Assembly (NCBI RefSeq): GCF_012912105.1
Contig: NZ_QMEA01000055.1
Location: 1-40,019 of the forward strand
From: Brasilonema sp. UFV-L1
GTDB taxonomy: Bacteria > Cyanobacteriota > Cyanobacteriia > Cyanobacteriales > Nostocaceae
Reading direction: 5' to 3'
Length of the DNA: 40,019 bases
In this document: piece by piece, positions 17,887-26,601 of the stretch
How the letters are laid out: each line of letters starts with the position of its first letter
Numbering within the stretch: position 1 is the first letter of the stretch
Notes under the pieces: generated by a model
What the model saw: the letters and a program-made list of their open reading frames with translations, nothing else
The model's database searches: none
Told to the model about the DNA's origin: nothing
Program-made: the position numbers and the translations under genes

Positions 17887-17952
17887 AATAGTTAGTCACA
17901 GTGGTTGGTTGGTAGTACAAAACTCACTGCTTCTGACTAACCACTAACTATT
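17887..17952. terminator. Possible bidirectional terminator between thiC and pyrE
   Basis: AATAGTTAGT (17887-17896) and ACTAACTATT (17943-17952) are perfect inverted arms with a 46-nt spacer. The right arm overlaps the pyrE stop. The sequence also belongs to the GTTAGT-type short repeats, so the role is uncertain. Confidence 0.35.
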
Positions 17953-18567
17953 AATGAACTGTTGATATTGCTTTTGAATTTCCTGAATTGTATACACTGC
18001 CTCAAATTGCAATCCTGCTTGTTGGTAAAATTCTGCTCCTCCTTGCTGTCGGTCTATGAGTGAAATGACTTCGGTGACCGTATAACCTGCTTCTCTAAGT
18101 CGGTCAACGGCTTTCATCGCAGATTGTCCAGTCGTAACGACGTCTTCCAGAACTACCACTTTTGCACCTTCTGGTAAACTGGGACCTTCAATATATGCTC
18201 TTGTTCCATGTCCCTTGGCTTCCTTACGAATAATTAATGCTGGTATCGGTCGGTTTTCATAGGCAGAAACCACACTCACGGCGCTCACAATCGGATCTGC
18301 TCCCAATGTTAAACCAGCAACTGCTTGGGTATCCAATGGCATCATAGATAGGAGAATACGACCAATTGCTAAGGCACCCTGAGGATGAAGTGTTACCTGC
18401 TTGCCATTGATATAATAAGAACTACGCTGTCCAGAAGTCAGAACAAAATCGCCTTCTTTATATGCCAGTTGACAAAATAAATCGAGTAAGTGTTGGCGTA
18501 AGATTACTAAATCGGTAATCGTTGCCCAGATGTCGGATTGGGTTTTAATTTCGGCTTGATACGTCAT
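17944..18567 (-). CDS. pyrE: Orotate phosphoribosyltransferase
   Basis: This enzyme joins orotate and PRPP to form OMP in pyrimidine synthesis. The 207 residues show FVLTSGQRSSYYINGKQ, GLTLGADPIVSAVS, the RKEAKGHGT loop and the PRPP motif VVVLEDVVTTGQSAMKAV. I chose the ATG at 18567 (MTYQAEI), which fits cyanobacterial relatives; an ATG five codons upstream at 18582 is possible. It is not fused to OMP decarboxylase. It converges with thiC. Confidence 0.95.
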   Translation of the reverse strand: MTYQAEIKTQSDIWATITDLVILRQHLLDLFCQLAYKEGDFVLTSGQRSSYYINGKQVTLHPQGALAIGRILLSMMPLDTQAVAGLTLGADPIVSAVSVVSAYENRPIPALIIRKEAKGHGTRAYIEGPSLPEGAKVVVLEDVVTTGQSAMKAVDRLREAGYTVTEVISLIDRQQGGAEFYQQAGLQFEAVYTIQEIQKQYQQFINS

Positions 18568-18881
18568 CACAATAGACTCCACTACGTTTCGCGCCTCTCT
18601 CTGCTTTGGAGATGCACTACCAGAATCACAAAAATATACTTATTAAGATATTATCTGACCAACAACTGCTGAGTTGTTTTTCTCTTGCGGAATTCCTGAA
18701 TTCATGCATTCAATATGCTTACATCACATGCGTTTCACGCGATGAGTCAATAGTAGCTTTTTTTTGCCGCCACGTACTAGCAATATCACTGACCACTTTA
18801 TACGCAAAGTTGTTGTGCGTTTATGGAAACTTCCGGAGACAAGAAGCTGCGTGTTACTCGTTATTTAACACTCTTCTCAAA
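18568..18881. other. Intergenic region upstream of pyrE
   Basis: This 314-bp region lies between pyrE and the minus-strand tRNA. I see no supported gene; a plus-strand frame here runs through the tRNA and is rejected. Confidence 0.45.
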
Positions 18882-18954
18882 TCCAGGGTGCAGGAGTTGA
18901 ACCTGCCTAGGGCGAATTATGAGTTCGCTGCCTCAACCGCTCGGCCAACCCTGG
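18882..18954 (-). tRNA. tRNA-Ile(CAU), lysidine type (elongator Met less likely)
   Basis: On the minus strand, acceptor CCAGGGT pairs with ACCCTGG, the D arm is GCCGAGCGGTTGAGGC, the anticodon arm GCGAA-CTCATAA-TTCGC gives anticodon CAU, the variable loop is 5 nt, and the T arm is GCAGG-TTCAACT-CCTGC. The loop and D arm closely resemble the chloroplast trnI-CAU gene, whose C34 becomes lysidine to read AUA. Confidence 0.88.
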
Positions 18955-19141
18955 TCGGAATTCTATTGTAGCGTAAGTTTACAGAGTTTGACAATCCAAC
19001 ATTTCATATCAGATTTTTATATTACATAGTTTAACAAAGCGGTAGTGCAGACTAATATTGATTAAGTTCCTCTATAAATTGAAGTAAATAGCTTCGATAC
19101 TTTTAGATAGACCAGCATTCTTTTGCAATAGCTTGTCAGCA

Positions 19142-19846
19142 ATGAAACTAAATTCTACGGTACTTCTAACTTTGATTCTGTTAGTTATGATGTTGGGAGC
19201 TGGTTCTGTAAGTGCGTTTTGGGGGTTTACTTTGGGAAGTGCAGCACTCAAAGGTGTTACAGCGCCAGATGCTCGTCCTACCAGCAAATTTGCCAGCAGT
19301 AAATCAGCTAAGGAGCAACACACAGGGGTTGCTCTACTCAAGGAGGACCAAATCCTAAAAATTGTGAAATCACGAATTGAAGGCAAAACTAAGGCTGCGA
19401 AGTCAAAAAAAAAAGATGACGATGACGACGAGGTAAATAGCAACAAACTCAAGAAAGAGGAAAAACCTTTACAAGTGGCTGAACAAGAAAAGCCTCAAGA
19501 AGGATTTCCCATTAACGCCCAAAGCGAGGGTGTTAGCCTTTCGGTACAATCTGCTCGCTTTTCTGGTGGTGCTTTGCTTCTAAAAGTACAAATGCAGAAC
19601 ACAGGTAAAGATTCTGTACGCTTCTTGTATAGTTTTTTGGATGTATCAGATGATAAAGGACGAACCTTGAGTGCCAGTACAGAAGGTTTACCATCAGAAT
19701 TGCCTGCAAATGGACCCTCTGTTTCTGGCACAGTGAGTATTCCTACAGCTTTACTTGATAATGTCAAGCGTATTTCACTCGCCCTGACAGATTATCCCGC
19801 TCAAAAACTACGGCTAGAAGTGTCAAATATTCCTGTCGAAAGATAG
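19142..19846 (+). CDS. Hypothetical secreted or anchored protein
   Basis: This 234-residue protein has an N-terminal signal sequence or anchor (STVLLTLILLVMMLGAGSVSAFWG), a linker very rich in Lys and Asp (KSKKKDDDDDE), and a C-terminal domain (about 115-234) with a beta-rich pattern (GVSLSVQSARFSGGALLLKVQMQNTGKDSVRFLYSFLDVSDD) that resembles an immunoglobulin-like or DUF4352-like fold; that resemblance is weak. I do not recognise the family. The start is the ATG at 19142; a TTG three codons upstream is less likely. It lies 76 bp before the CNNM/CorC gene on the same strand and could be co-transcribed. Confidence 0.75.
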   Translation: MKLNSTVLLTLILLVMMLGAGSVSAFWGFTLGSAALKGVTAPDARPTSKFASSKSAKEQHTGVALLKEDQILKIVKSRIEGKTKAAKSKKKDDDDDEVNSNKLKKEEKPLQVAEQEKPQEGFPINAQSEGVSLSVQSARFSGGALLLKVQMQNTGKDSVRFLYSFLDVSDDKGRTLSASTEGLPSELPANGPSVSGTVSIPTALLDNVKRISLALTDYPAQKLRLEVSNIPVER

Positions 19847-19922
19847 GTGTTAGTGATGAGTCGTTAGTTATACTACTAACAACTCATCAACATCCTTATG
19901 GGGCATCAGTATTACACGAGCT

Positions 19923-21275
19923 TTGACAGTGAGCGGTTTTTCTAGTTTAAGTTGGACAGATGTGGGGCTGCGATTGTTATCAGTACTACTGCTGATTACT
20001 ATCAATGCTTTTTTTGTGACAGCAGAGTTTTCAATGGTGACAGTGCGGCGATCGCGCATCCATCAACTGGTGGAGGCTGGCGATATTCAGGCGATCGCTG
20101 TTGAAGTGCTACAACATAGTATTGACCGATTGCTATCGACGACTCAATTAGGTATTACTCTCTCTAGTTTGGCACTAGGGTGGATTGGAGAAAGTACGAT
20201 AGTTGTCCTGATCAAATCATGGCTACTATCTTCGCCTTTACCTAAAGAAATAAGTGCAGTCATAGCTCATTCTCTATCAATTCCAATCGCCTTTTTTTTC
20301 ATAGCTTATTTGCAAATAGTTTTAGGAGAACTTTGTCCCAAATCAGTAGCTATGCTGTATTCTGAACAGCTGGCAAGATTTTTGGGACCATCAATTAGAG
20401 CAACTGTCAGATTCTTCAACCCTTTTATCTGGATTCTTAACCAATCAACTCGCTGGCTATTGCGACTTTTTGGCATCCAATACATAGGTCAAAGTTGGAG
20501 ACCACCTGTGACACCTGAAGAATTACAACTCATTATTTCTACAGAACGTGAATCCACGGGATTACAGGCGGAAGAACGCGAACTGCTCAAAAACGTTTTT
20601 GAGTTTGGGGACGAGACAGTACAAGCAATTATGATTCCCCGTACAAGTGTTGTTGCTTTACCAAGGGTCACCACCTTCGGGACCTTTCTCCAAGAAGTGG
20701 TAGCGACAGGTCACTCTTGCTACCCGATTATCGGAGAATCTTTGGATGACATTCGCGGCATAATTTGCTTAAAAGACTTGGCAGAACCTTTAGCTCTAGG
20801 AAAGATGAGTTCAGAAACACAAATTCAGTCATGGATGCGCCCTGCAAAGTTTGTGCCAGAACACACTCCCTTAAACGAACTCTTGCCAATTATGCAGCGA
20901 GAGGAACCAACTATGGTGATGGTGGTAGACGAATTTGGTAGTACTGTGGGATTAGTCACGATCCAAGACGTGATTGCTCAAATCATCGGTGACCCAAGCG
21001 AACCAGATAGCACTAACGAGCTGCTCATCAAAATTTTAGACGAGCGGACTTTTCTTGTGCAAGCTCAAATAAACTTGGAAAATCTCAATGAAGTTTTGCA
21101 TCTCAATTTCCCCTTGAGAAAAGGATATCAAACTTTAGGGGGCTTTTTACTTTACCAGTTACAAAAAGTTCCCACCTTTGGCGAAACCTTTTGCTATGAA
21201 AATCTAAAATTGACTGTCGTGTCAGTCATTGGACCACGTTTACATCAGATTCAAATCCAACGGCTGGAGGAGTAG
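19923..21275 (+). CDS. CNNM/CorC (hemolysin C-like) transporter-family protein
   Basis: This 450-residue membrane protein is of the CNNM-CBS-CorC type, which has been linked to Mg2+ or other cation export. The N-terminal DUF21/CNNM membrane domain (about 1-200: NAFFVTAEFSMVTVRRSRI, LGITLSSLALGWIGE, ELCPKSVA) is followed by a CBS pair (about 215-335: VQAIMIPRTSVV, YPIIGESLDDIRGII, VMVVDEFGSTVGLVTIQDV) and a CorC_HlyC domain (about 355-445). No ATG suits the frame; TTG at 19923 or GTG at 19929 is the likely start, so expression may be low. The true substrate is unknown. Confidence 0.92.
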   Translation: MTVSGFSSLSWTDVGLRLLSVLLLITINAFFVTAEFSMVTVRRSRIHQLVEAGDIQAIAVEVLQHSIDRLLSTTQLGITLSSLALGWIGESTIVVLIKSWLLSSPLPKEISAVIAHSLSIPIAFFFIAYLQIVLGELCPKSVAMLYSEQLARFLGPSIRATVRFFNPFIWILNQSTRWLLRLFGIQYIGQSWRPPVTPEELQLIISTERESTGLQAEERELLKNVFEFGDETVQAIMIPRTSVVALPRVTTFGTFLQEVVATGHSCYPIIGESLDDIRGIICLKDLAEPLALGKMSSETQIQSWMRPAKFVPEHTPLNELLPIMQREEPTMVMVVDEFGSTVGLVTIQDVIAQIIGDPSEPDSTNELLIKILDERTFLVQAQINLENLNEVLHLNFPLRKGYQTLGGFLLYQLQKVPTFGETFCYENLKLTVVSVIGPRLHQIQIQRLEE

Positions 21276-21329
21276 GAGGGAAGAGTTAATGCTCAATCAC
21301 TCTTTTCTCTGACTCCCTTGTTTATCCCC

Positions 21330-22007
21330 TTATTGCGCATAAGCCAGTGGATCTTTCAATCCCAGTTCAGCAAAAGCAGCAAGACGCAAACGACAAGAAT
21401 CACAGACACCACAAGCGATATCGTCTCCTAAATAGCAAGACCATGTTAATTCCCAAGGAACACCCAATTTATTGCCAAGTTGAATGATTTCAGTTTTTTT
21501 TAGATGAATTAAAGGTGTCTTGATCGAAATCGTTTGCCCTGAACGTCCTTGTTTTGTTCCTAAACGAAAAACTTCTTGCATCGCCTGAATGTAATCAGGA
21601 CGACAATCAGGATATCCAGAGTAATCTAGAGCGTTAACACCAATGTAAACGTACTGAGCAGAAATAGTTTCAGCATAGGCAAGGGCAAAGCTTAAAAAGA
21701 TGGTATTTCGAGCAGGAACATAAGTGACAGGAATACTTTGAGACATTTCCTCCAGGTCACGTTTTGCTGGTATTTCAATCGTATCATCTGTAAGAGCCGA
21801 GCCACCCCACTGTCTTAAATCAAACTTGACTACCTGATGGTCTACTACGCCAGCTTTCTGAGCGATCGCCAAAGCTGAGTGTAACTCTCTTTGATGTCGC
21901 TGTTGGTAATCAAAGGAAATGGTGTGGCACTCATAACCAGAGGCGATCGCTTGGTATAAAACCGTGGAAGAGTCTAAACCACCAGATAGTAAAATGACAG
22001 CTTTCAT
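21330..22007 (-). CDS. queC: 7-cyano-7-deazaguanine synthase QueC
   Basis: This enzyme makes preQ0 from carboxydeazaguanine, ammonia and ATP in the queuosine pathway. The PP-loop SGGLDSSTVL is at 8-17. The zinc site is CYLGDDIACGVCDSC with Cys at 191, 199, 202 and 205. VTYVPARNTIFLSFALAYAE and DYSGYPDCRPDYI are typical. It is 225 residues, the normal length. It stands alone here, with no queD or queE nearby. Confidence 0.97.
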   Translation of the reverse strand: MKAVILLSGGLDSSTVLYQAIASGYECHTISFDYQQRHQRELHSALAIAQKAGVVDHQVVKFDLRQWGGSALTDDTIEIPAKRDLEEMSQSIPVTYVPARNTIFLSFALAYAETISAQYVYIGVNALDYSGYPDCRPDYIQAMQEVFRLGTKQGRSGQTISIKTPLIHLKKTEIIQLGNKLGVPWELTWSCYLGDDIACGVCDSCRLRLAAFAELGLKDPLAYAQ

Positions 22008-22273
22008 CGGAAAAAATTTTTGTTTATACGGGATTTTTTTTATGAAACAAAAAGAACTTCACTAACGTCTTATTTTTTTTCAAAGGCTAATCAAAAAGCT
22101 GATTATCGTTTTTGTTAAGTGCAAAAAAAGCATCATTTTAAACAGAACACATAAAAGTCACCTATATGCCGGGAACTCACAAGAAACTTTGAAATTCTTC
22201 ATAAATAGAACCTCTATGTTACCATCTGGATGGTTTTAGACGCATACTCATTGGTCGTTGAGAATCAAATCCA

Positions 22274-23389
22274 ATGACTATAGCGTCTCTGAATGTGGTG
22301 GTTGAGGAGACAATAAGAGTGCAAAGTAGAAGTATGTCAGTGGGAGAACAAAATGCTCAAGTACAGCGTAACTATCCACGACCGATCCGCATAGGCGTGA
22401 TTGGCGTGGGTAACATGGGACAGCATCACGTCCGCTTACTGAGTTCAATGAAAGACGTTGAACTGGTTGGTGTAGCAGATATTAATGTTGAGCGAGGGTT
22501 AGAAACCGCCAGCAAATACAAGGTACGCTTTTTTGAAGATTATTGTGAACTACTGCCCCATGTAGACGCAGTTTGTATTGCTGTACCTACCCGTTTGCAT
22601 TACGCCGTTGGAATCAACTGTCTTTTAGCAGGGATTCATGTTCTCATTGAAAAACCAATCGCAGCAAGTATATCTGAAGCAGAATCACTCGTAAATGCTG
22701 CAGCTGATTCTCAGTGTATCCTACAAGTAGGTCATATAGAGCGGTTCAGTCCAGCATTTCAAGAATTAAGCAAGGTGTTGAAAACTGAAGAAGTGCTAGC
22801 CCTAGAAGCACATCGCATGAGTCCATATTCAAGTCGGGCAAATGATGTCTCAGTTGTCTTGGATTTAATGATTCACGATATTGACCTACTTTTAGAATTA
22901 GCCGCAGCACCTGTAGTAAAGTTAACAGCTAGTGGAAATCGCACATTAGATTCTGGTTATTTAGATTATGTGACCGCTACGTTAGGGTTTGCCAATGGTA
23001 TCGTTGCGACTCTGACTGCTAGTAAAGTGACTCATTGCAAAATCCGTCGCATTGTTGCCCATTGTAAAAATTCTTTCACTGAAGCAGATTTTCTCAGAAA
23101 TGAAATTTTGATTCACCGACACACTAATGATAATCGGCAAGTATTGTACAGGCAGGATAGTGTGATTGAAAAAGTTTCCACAACCAACGCTGACAAGTTG
23201 GGTGCAGAGTTGGAGCATTTTGTCAACTGTGTGCGTGGTGGTAACCAACCTTCAGTTGGAGGTGAACAAGCGCTCAAAGCTCTAAGATGGGCAAGCTTGA
23301 TAGAGCAGATGGCTCTTGAAGACCGTGTTTGGAACCCATTAGATTGGCAATCTGAAGCAAGAGTGCAATCTTTGACACCCACTGTATAA
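22274..23389 (+). CDS. Gfo/Idh/MocA family oxidoreductase
   Basis: This 371-residue NAD(P)-dependent dehydrogenase of unknown substrate has a Rossmann domain (about 37-160) with IGVIGVGNMGQHHVRLL and the signature EKPIAASISEAE, then HIERFSPAF and the C-terminal sheet domain with HDIDLLLELA. The family acts mostly on sugars, inositols or related compounds; related genes in cyanobacteria are usually annotated only to family level. The first 35 residues are not part of the fold and may be a mis-start; an ATG at 22334 (MSVGEQN) is possible. Confidence 0.9.
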   Translation: MTIASLNVVVEETIRVQSRSMSVGEQNAQVQRNYPRPIRIGVIGVGNMGQHHVRLLSSMKDVELVGVADINVERGLETASKYKVRFFEDYCELLPHVDAVCIAVPTRLHYAVGINCLLAGIHVLIEKPIAASISEAESLVNAAADSQCILQVGHIERFSPAFQELSKVLKTEEVLALEAHRMSPYSSRANDVSVVLDLMIHDIDLLLELAAAPVVKLTASGNRTLDSGYLDYVTATLGFANGIVATLTASKVTHCKIRRIVAHCKNSFTEADFLRNEILIHRHTNDNRQVLYRQDSVIEKVSTTNADKLGAELEHFVNCVRGGNQPSVGGEQALKALRWASLIEQMALEDRVWNPLDWQSEARVQSLTPTV

Positions 23390-23925
23390 AAAACAGAAGA
23401 TAGGTGACGCATTGCCCTGACCAGTACTGCGGACGGGTTTCCTGCCGCTCTTATCTGGCGTCCCCTAGAAATGAGCCCAACCCTAATAACCCCGTTGCGA
23501 GCGGATGCGTCCCTTGCGCGTGTCGCAAAGCGACTCAGCAATCAATCGTGAGGCTCTCCGTTACACCCAAGAGGGTGAAACGGGGTTCCGACTGGGAAAA
23601 AGGGTCAAGCCTTATTACCACGCGTACTCGACTTGGAAGACAGATCAACCAAACAAAGGCTTGACCCTTTTTCTTGTCCCAAGTGCGACCGCTCATTTCT
23701 TACGTGTAAGACCCCGTGACAGCAAGATAGGAAGTATAAAAAGAAATGGGGGAATAGGTTGTCGAGGACGGAAGAATAGAATTTCGTTGTCATCCAGAAT
23801 CTTTAACCTGTACCCTTTTTCATTGATGTTAAGATGGTAAGTATTTAAATAATGCTTATATAACTGAGTGACGGGTATAACTTAAGAACGATAAAATTTC
23901 TGCAGCAACCTTAGGACTATACTTA
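23390..23925. other. 536-bp gene-free region with repeats
   Basis: The first 200 bp are GC-rich dispersed repeat sequence (ACTGCGGACGGGTTTCC, GTCGCAAAGCGACTC, AGGCTCTCCGTTACACC). Then comes the conserved-loop hairpin B at 23596-23673. Small frames on both strands are repeat-derived and not credible genes. Confidence 0.6.
23596..23673 (-). repeat. Conserved-loop hairpin element, copy B
   Basis: Perfect 18-bp arms (GAAAAAGGGTCAAGCCTT at 23596-23613 and its complement at 23656-23673) enclose a 42-nt loop. Read on the minus strand the loop has GTTGATCTGTC, 16 variable bases, then CGTGGTAAT next to the 3' arm, as in copy A at 10452-10527. Only the innermost CCTT/AAGG base pairs are shared between the stems. 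Confidence 0.75.
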
Positions 23926-24540
23926 ATGCTTGAGTGGATAACTAATACAATTAATTCTTTAGGCTACTGGGGAATCGCTCTGTTGATGTTTCTAGAAAAT
24001 TTATTTCCCCCGATTCCTTCAGAACTGATTATGCCATTGGCGGGATTTACGGCAAGGGCAACACCAGAAAAACTCAATGTCACCGGTGTATTTTTTGCAG
24101 GACTACTTGGTTCTGTGCTAGGCGCACTCGTCTGGTACTATCCCGGCAAATACTTGGGAGAGAGACGCTTGCACGTTTGGGCTGACAAATACGGTAAGTG
24201 GTTGAGTGTATCTAGCAAGGATATTGTCAACGCAAAGCGCTGGTTTGATAGACAAGGTGGCAAAGCAGTTTGTATTGGTCGTCTTGTACCGGGAGTCCGT
24301 ACTTTGATTTCTGTTCCTGCAGGCATCAGCAATATGCACCTGCTGCCATTTTTAATTTACTCAACTTTAGGTAGCGCTGTATGGGTTGGTTTGCTAACAT
24401 ACTCAGGATATGCCTTGGGTAGTCAGTATGAACTCGTGGACAAGTATCTGGCTCCTGTTTCTAAAATCGTACTTGTGGTTCTGATCCTGGCATTTGTTGT
24501 CTGGGTGGTGAAGCGTAAGCGAAAAAACAGGAGAAAATAA
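23926..24540 (+). CDS. DedA family membrane protein
   Basis: This 204-residue integral membrane protein has the DedA (SNARE-associated) pattern: an amphipathic start, ENLFPPIPSELIMPLAGF with the conserved acidic residue and Pro-Ser, GALVWYYPGKYLGE, and the arginine motif GRLVPGVRTLISVPAG. It ends in a basic cytoplasmic tail (KRKRKNRRK). DedA proteins are linked to flipping of undecaprenyl phosphate or phospholipids and to membrane homeostasis; the exact cargo here is unknown. It is monocistronic. Confidence 0.94.
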   Translation: MLEWITNTINSLGYWGIALLMFLENLFPPIPSELIMPLAGFTARATPEKLNVTGVFFAGLLGSVLGALVWYYPGKYLGERRLHVWADKYGKWLSVSSKDIVNAKRWFDRQGGKAVCIGRLVPGVRTLISVPAGISNMHLLPFLIYSTLGSAVWVGLLTYSGYALGSQYELVDKYLAPVSKIVLVVLILAFVVWVVKRKRKNRRK

Positions 24541-24669
24541 ACATTCTTGTCTTTAATCAGCGCAAAAAAACCAGCATTTTTTGTCTAAAAGCAAGCGTTA
24601 GCAACTTTCTAACTCTCGCTTCTTGCTTTACCAATTCTTGGTATAGACCGGGACTTATGCGCTATCTTT

Positions 24670-24690
24670 ATGACTCAACAACTGAGTCAT
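24670..24690. promoter_or_regulatory. Inverted repeat upstream of ParM-like gene
   Basis: ATGACTCA and TGAGTCAT are perfect 8-bp arms around a 5-nt spacer, 111 bp before the ParM-like start. It could be an operator bound by the ParR-like partner. A ParR centromere usually has several direct repeats, which I do not see. Confidence 0.4.
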
Positions 24691-24801
24691 TGTTTGCGAA
24701 TTACTTGATACAGTTGACGCAACAGAAGTTTTCTGGTAAATCCATCTTTGTAAGATGAGCATGATAACTTGTGACAGCTAAGTTAAGTACTAGGAGCTTT
24801 C

Positions 24802-25947
24802 ATGTCAGACCAACCTTCCGCCGCTACTCCCATGAACGCCGCTGCTATTCCAATGAATAGAGTTGCAGCAGCTAATCCGATAAATGCAGCTCCCCCTCAA
24901 CCAGTTGGAGGTCATCCGGGGAAAAAAATTCTCAGTATTGATTTAGGTAGAACTTCCACAAAGACTTGTATTAGCCGCGAGTCTAATAATGTAACGTTCG
25001 TATCGGCTAACGTGAAAGAAATGTCAATGGAACAAGTGCGTGGAGGTGTTTTTGAAGCCCGCGCAACCGATCCTTTGATGGATTTGTGGCTGGAATATCA
25101 AGGCAGTGGATACGCTGTTGGTCAATTGGCAGCAGATTTTGGGGCTAACCTGGGAGTTGGTCAATCTAAGGTCGAATTGGCACTCATCAAAGTCTTGGCT
25201 TGTGCTGGCTATTTTAAGCTCAAAGATGATATTTCCGTGGTGCTTGGTCTGCCTTACCTTTCTCAAGAACAATTTGAGAAGGAAAAAGCACAGCTCATTA
25301 GCCAACTTAATGGTCCTCATGTGATGAATTTTCGCGGAGAATCCGTATCGTTGAACATCAACAAGGTTTGGGTCATGCCAGAAGGCTATGGCAGCTTACT
25401 ATGGTGTGAGGCTCAACCAAAAAAAGGCGCAGCAATGCCCGACTTTACTAAAGTCTCTGTGGCAATTGTTGATATCGGACATCAGACAACAGATTGTTTG
25501 ATGATTGATAATTTCCGCTTTGCCCGAGGTGCGTCAAAGAGCGAAGACTTCGGGATGAGCAAGTTTTATGAACTGGTTGCGGCCGAAATAGAGGGAGCAG
25601 ATAGCCAGTCTTTATCTTTAATCGCTGCAGTGAACCGAATCAAGGGCGATCGCTTCTATCGTCCCAGAGGCGCGAGCAAACCCACCAATTTAGATGATTT
25701 TCTCCCCAATTTGACAGAAATGTTTTCTCGCGAAATCTGTAACCGCGTGCTAGCATGGCTACCAGAGCGCGTTACCGATGTGATTCTCACCGGAGGAGGT
25801 GGAGAATTCTTTTGGGAAGATGTTCAACGTTTGCTCAAAGAAGCAAAAATTAACGCTCATTTAGCTTCACCGTCCCGACAAGCAAACGCTTTGGGGCAGT
25901 ACATTTACGGAGAGGCACAGTTATCCAACGCTCGCGCTAGAACTTAA
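24802..25947 (+). CDS. ParM/StbA-like actin-family protein
   Basis: This 381-residue ATPase has an actin fold. After an Ala/Asn/Pro-rich tail of 40 residues come phosphate-1 (ILSIDLGRTSTKTCIS, about 43-58), the middle segment ISVVLGLPY, phosphate-2 (VDIGHQTTDCLMID, 223-236) and the adenosine motif LTGGGGEFFW near 333. This fits the ParM/Alp group, which forms filaments that move plasmids. It has an AGGAG ribosome binding site. The ParR-like partner starts 5 bp after it, so the pair is one operon. Here it sits among chromosomal genes with no replication gene nearby; a chromosomal or lapsed plasmid function is inferred. Confidence 0.9.
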   Translation: MSDQPSAATPMNAAAIPMNRVAAANPINAAPPQPVGGHPGKKILSIDLGRTSTKTCISRESNNVTFVSANVKEMSMEQVRGGVFEARATDPLMDLWLEYQGSGYAVGQLAADFGANLGVGQSKVELALIKVLACAGYFKLKDDISVVLGLPYLSQEQFEKEKAQLISQLNGPHVMNFRGESVSLNINKVWVMPEGYGSLLWCEAQPKKGAAMPDFTKVSVAIVDIGHQTTDCLMIDNFRFARGASKSEDFGMSKFYELVAAEIEGADSQSLSLIAAVNRIKGDRFYRPRGASKPTNLDDFLPNLTEMFSREICNRVLAWLPERVTDVILTGGGGEFFWEDVQRLLKEAKINAHLASPSRQANALGQYIYGEAQLSNARART

Positions 25948-25952
25948 CACTG

Positions 25953-26462
25953 ATGTTCCAATGGTCAAAAAAAGTAGTGAAATCCGTTACGTTTGAACCG
26001 GGGGTGGCTGACGAAAGCTTGTTAGCTCTTGTCGAAAGTCACTTGGAGAAAGATCCCCAAAAGACTTTCAGCGACCTCTGTAAAGAAGCCTTATGGCAAT
26101 CTTTGTGCGTACCGGAATCTGTACGACCAGCCCCGAAACCAGCAGCAACAGCAGCACCAGGGGTGGAACAACAAATGGCTGCACTGCAAAGTCAGATAGC
26201 TGATCTGGAAGAACGTTTTTTTGCGAAAGAATCTCATCGCTTGGAGATGATAGAACACCAGCTGATGCAACTGAGCCAACAAGTCACTCAGCTAGCTATC
26301 ATGGTTAATCATGTATCAACCAATTCCTCAGCAAACCAACAACAGGTCCCAGTGCTAGAGGTTGTCAATCATACTTCTAGTTCTACTAATGCTGCTAGTA
26401 TTTCTTCTCAAGAGGTTGATCCAGTTATCAGCCGTATTAGCCAATTTCTGGATGATTTCTAG
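25953..26462 (+). CDS. ParR-like partner with coiled coil
   Basis: This 169-residue protein follows the ParM-like gene by 5 bp. The N-terminal 50 residues (VTFEPGVADESLLALVESHLEKDPQKTFSDLCKEALW) look like a ribbon-helix-helix module, as in ParR/StbB DNA-binding adaptors. An Ala/Pro linker and a coiled coil (about 70-115: MAALQSQIADLEERFFAKES...) follow, then a Ser/Asn/Gln-rich stretch and a conserved-looking tail (DPVISRISQFLDDF) that could contact the filament. Assignment rests on position and architecture, not on a full family match. Confidence 0.75.
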   Translation: MFQWSKKVVKSVTFEPGVADESLLALVESHLEKDPQKTFSDLCKEALWQSLCVPESVRPAPKPAATAAPGVEQQMAALQSQIADLEERFFAKESHRLEMIEHQLMQLSQQVTQLAIMVNHVSTNSSANQQQVPVLEVVNHTSSSTNAASISSQEVDPVISRISQFLDDF

Positions 26463-26494
26463 AGACAATCAGTGTTGGGAATGTGTTGCACTCC

Positions 26495-26537
26495 CATTAA
26501 ACCTCCCTAATGAAATCCTCATTAAGGGGGTTTAATG
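26495..26537 (+). terminator. Terminator after the parM/parR-like operon
   Basis: A 19-bp stem (26495-26513 with 26519-26537, two G-U pairs) and a 5-nt loop are followed by TTTAGATATTTT. It separates the operon from the AbrB-type gene. Confidence 0.75.
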
Positions 26538-26601
26538 TTTAGATATTTTAATTTTAGTGTTGCTTTATAAGCTAGGCTGTTTATAGCTATTCTATATTTG
26601 T

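Noticed and set aside
18606-18971. 121-residue plus-strand frame upstream of the tRNA
   Set aside because: It reads straight through the antisense of tRNA-Ile(CAU) and shows no recognisable domain.
23404-23840. Plus-strand frames in the region after the oxidoreductase gene
   Set aside because: They are encoded by GC-rich dispersed repeats and the hairpin element, with no domain or ribosome binding site.
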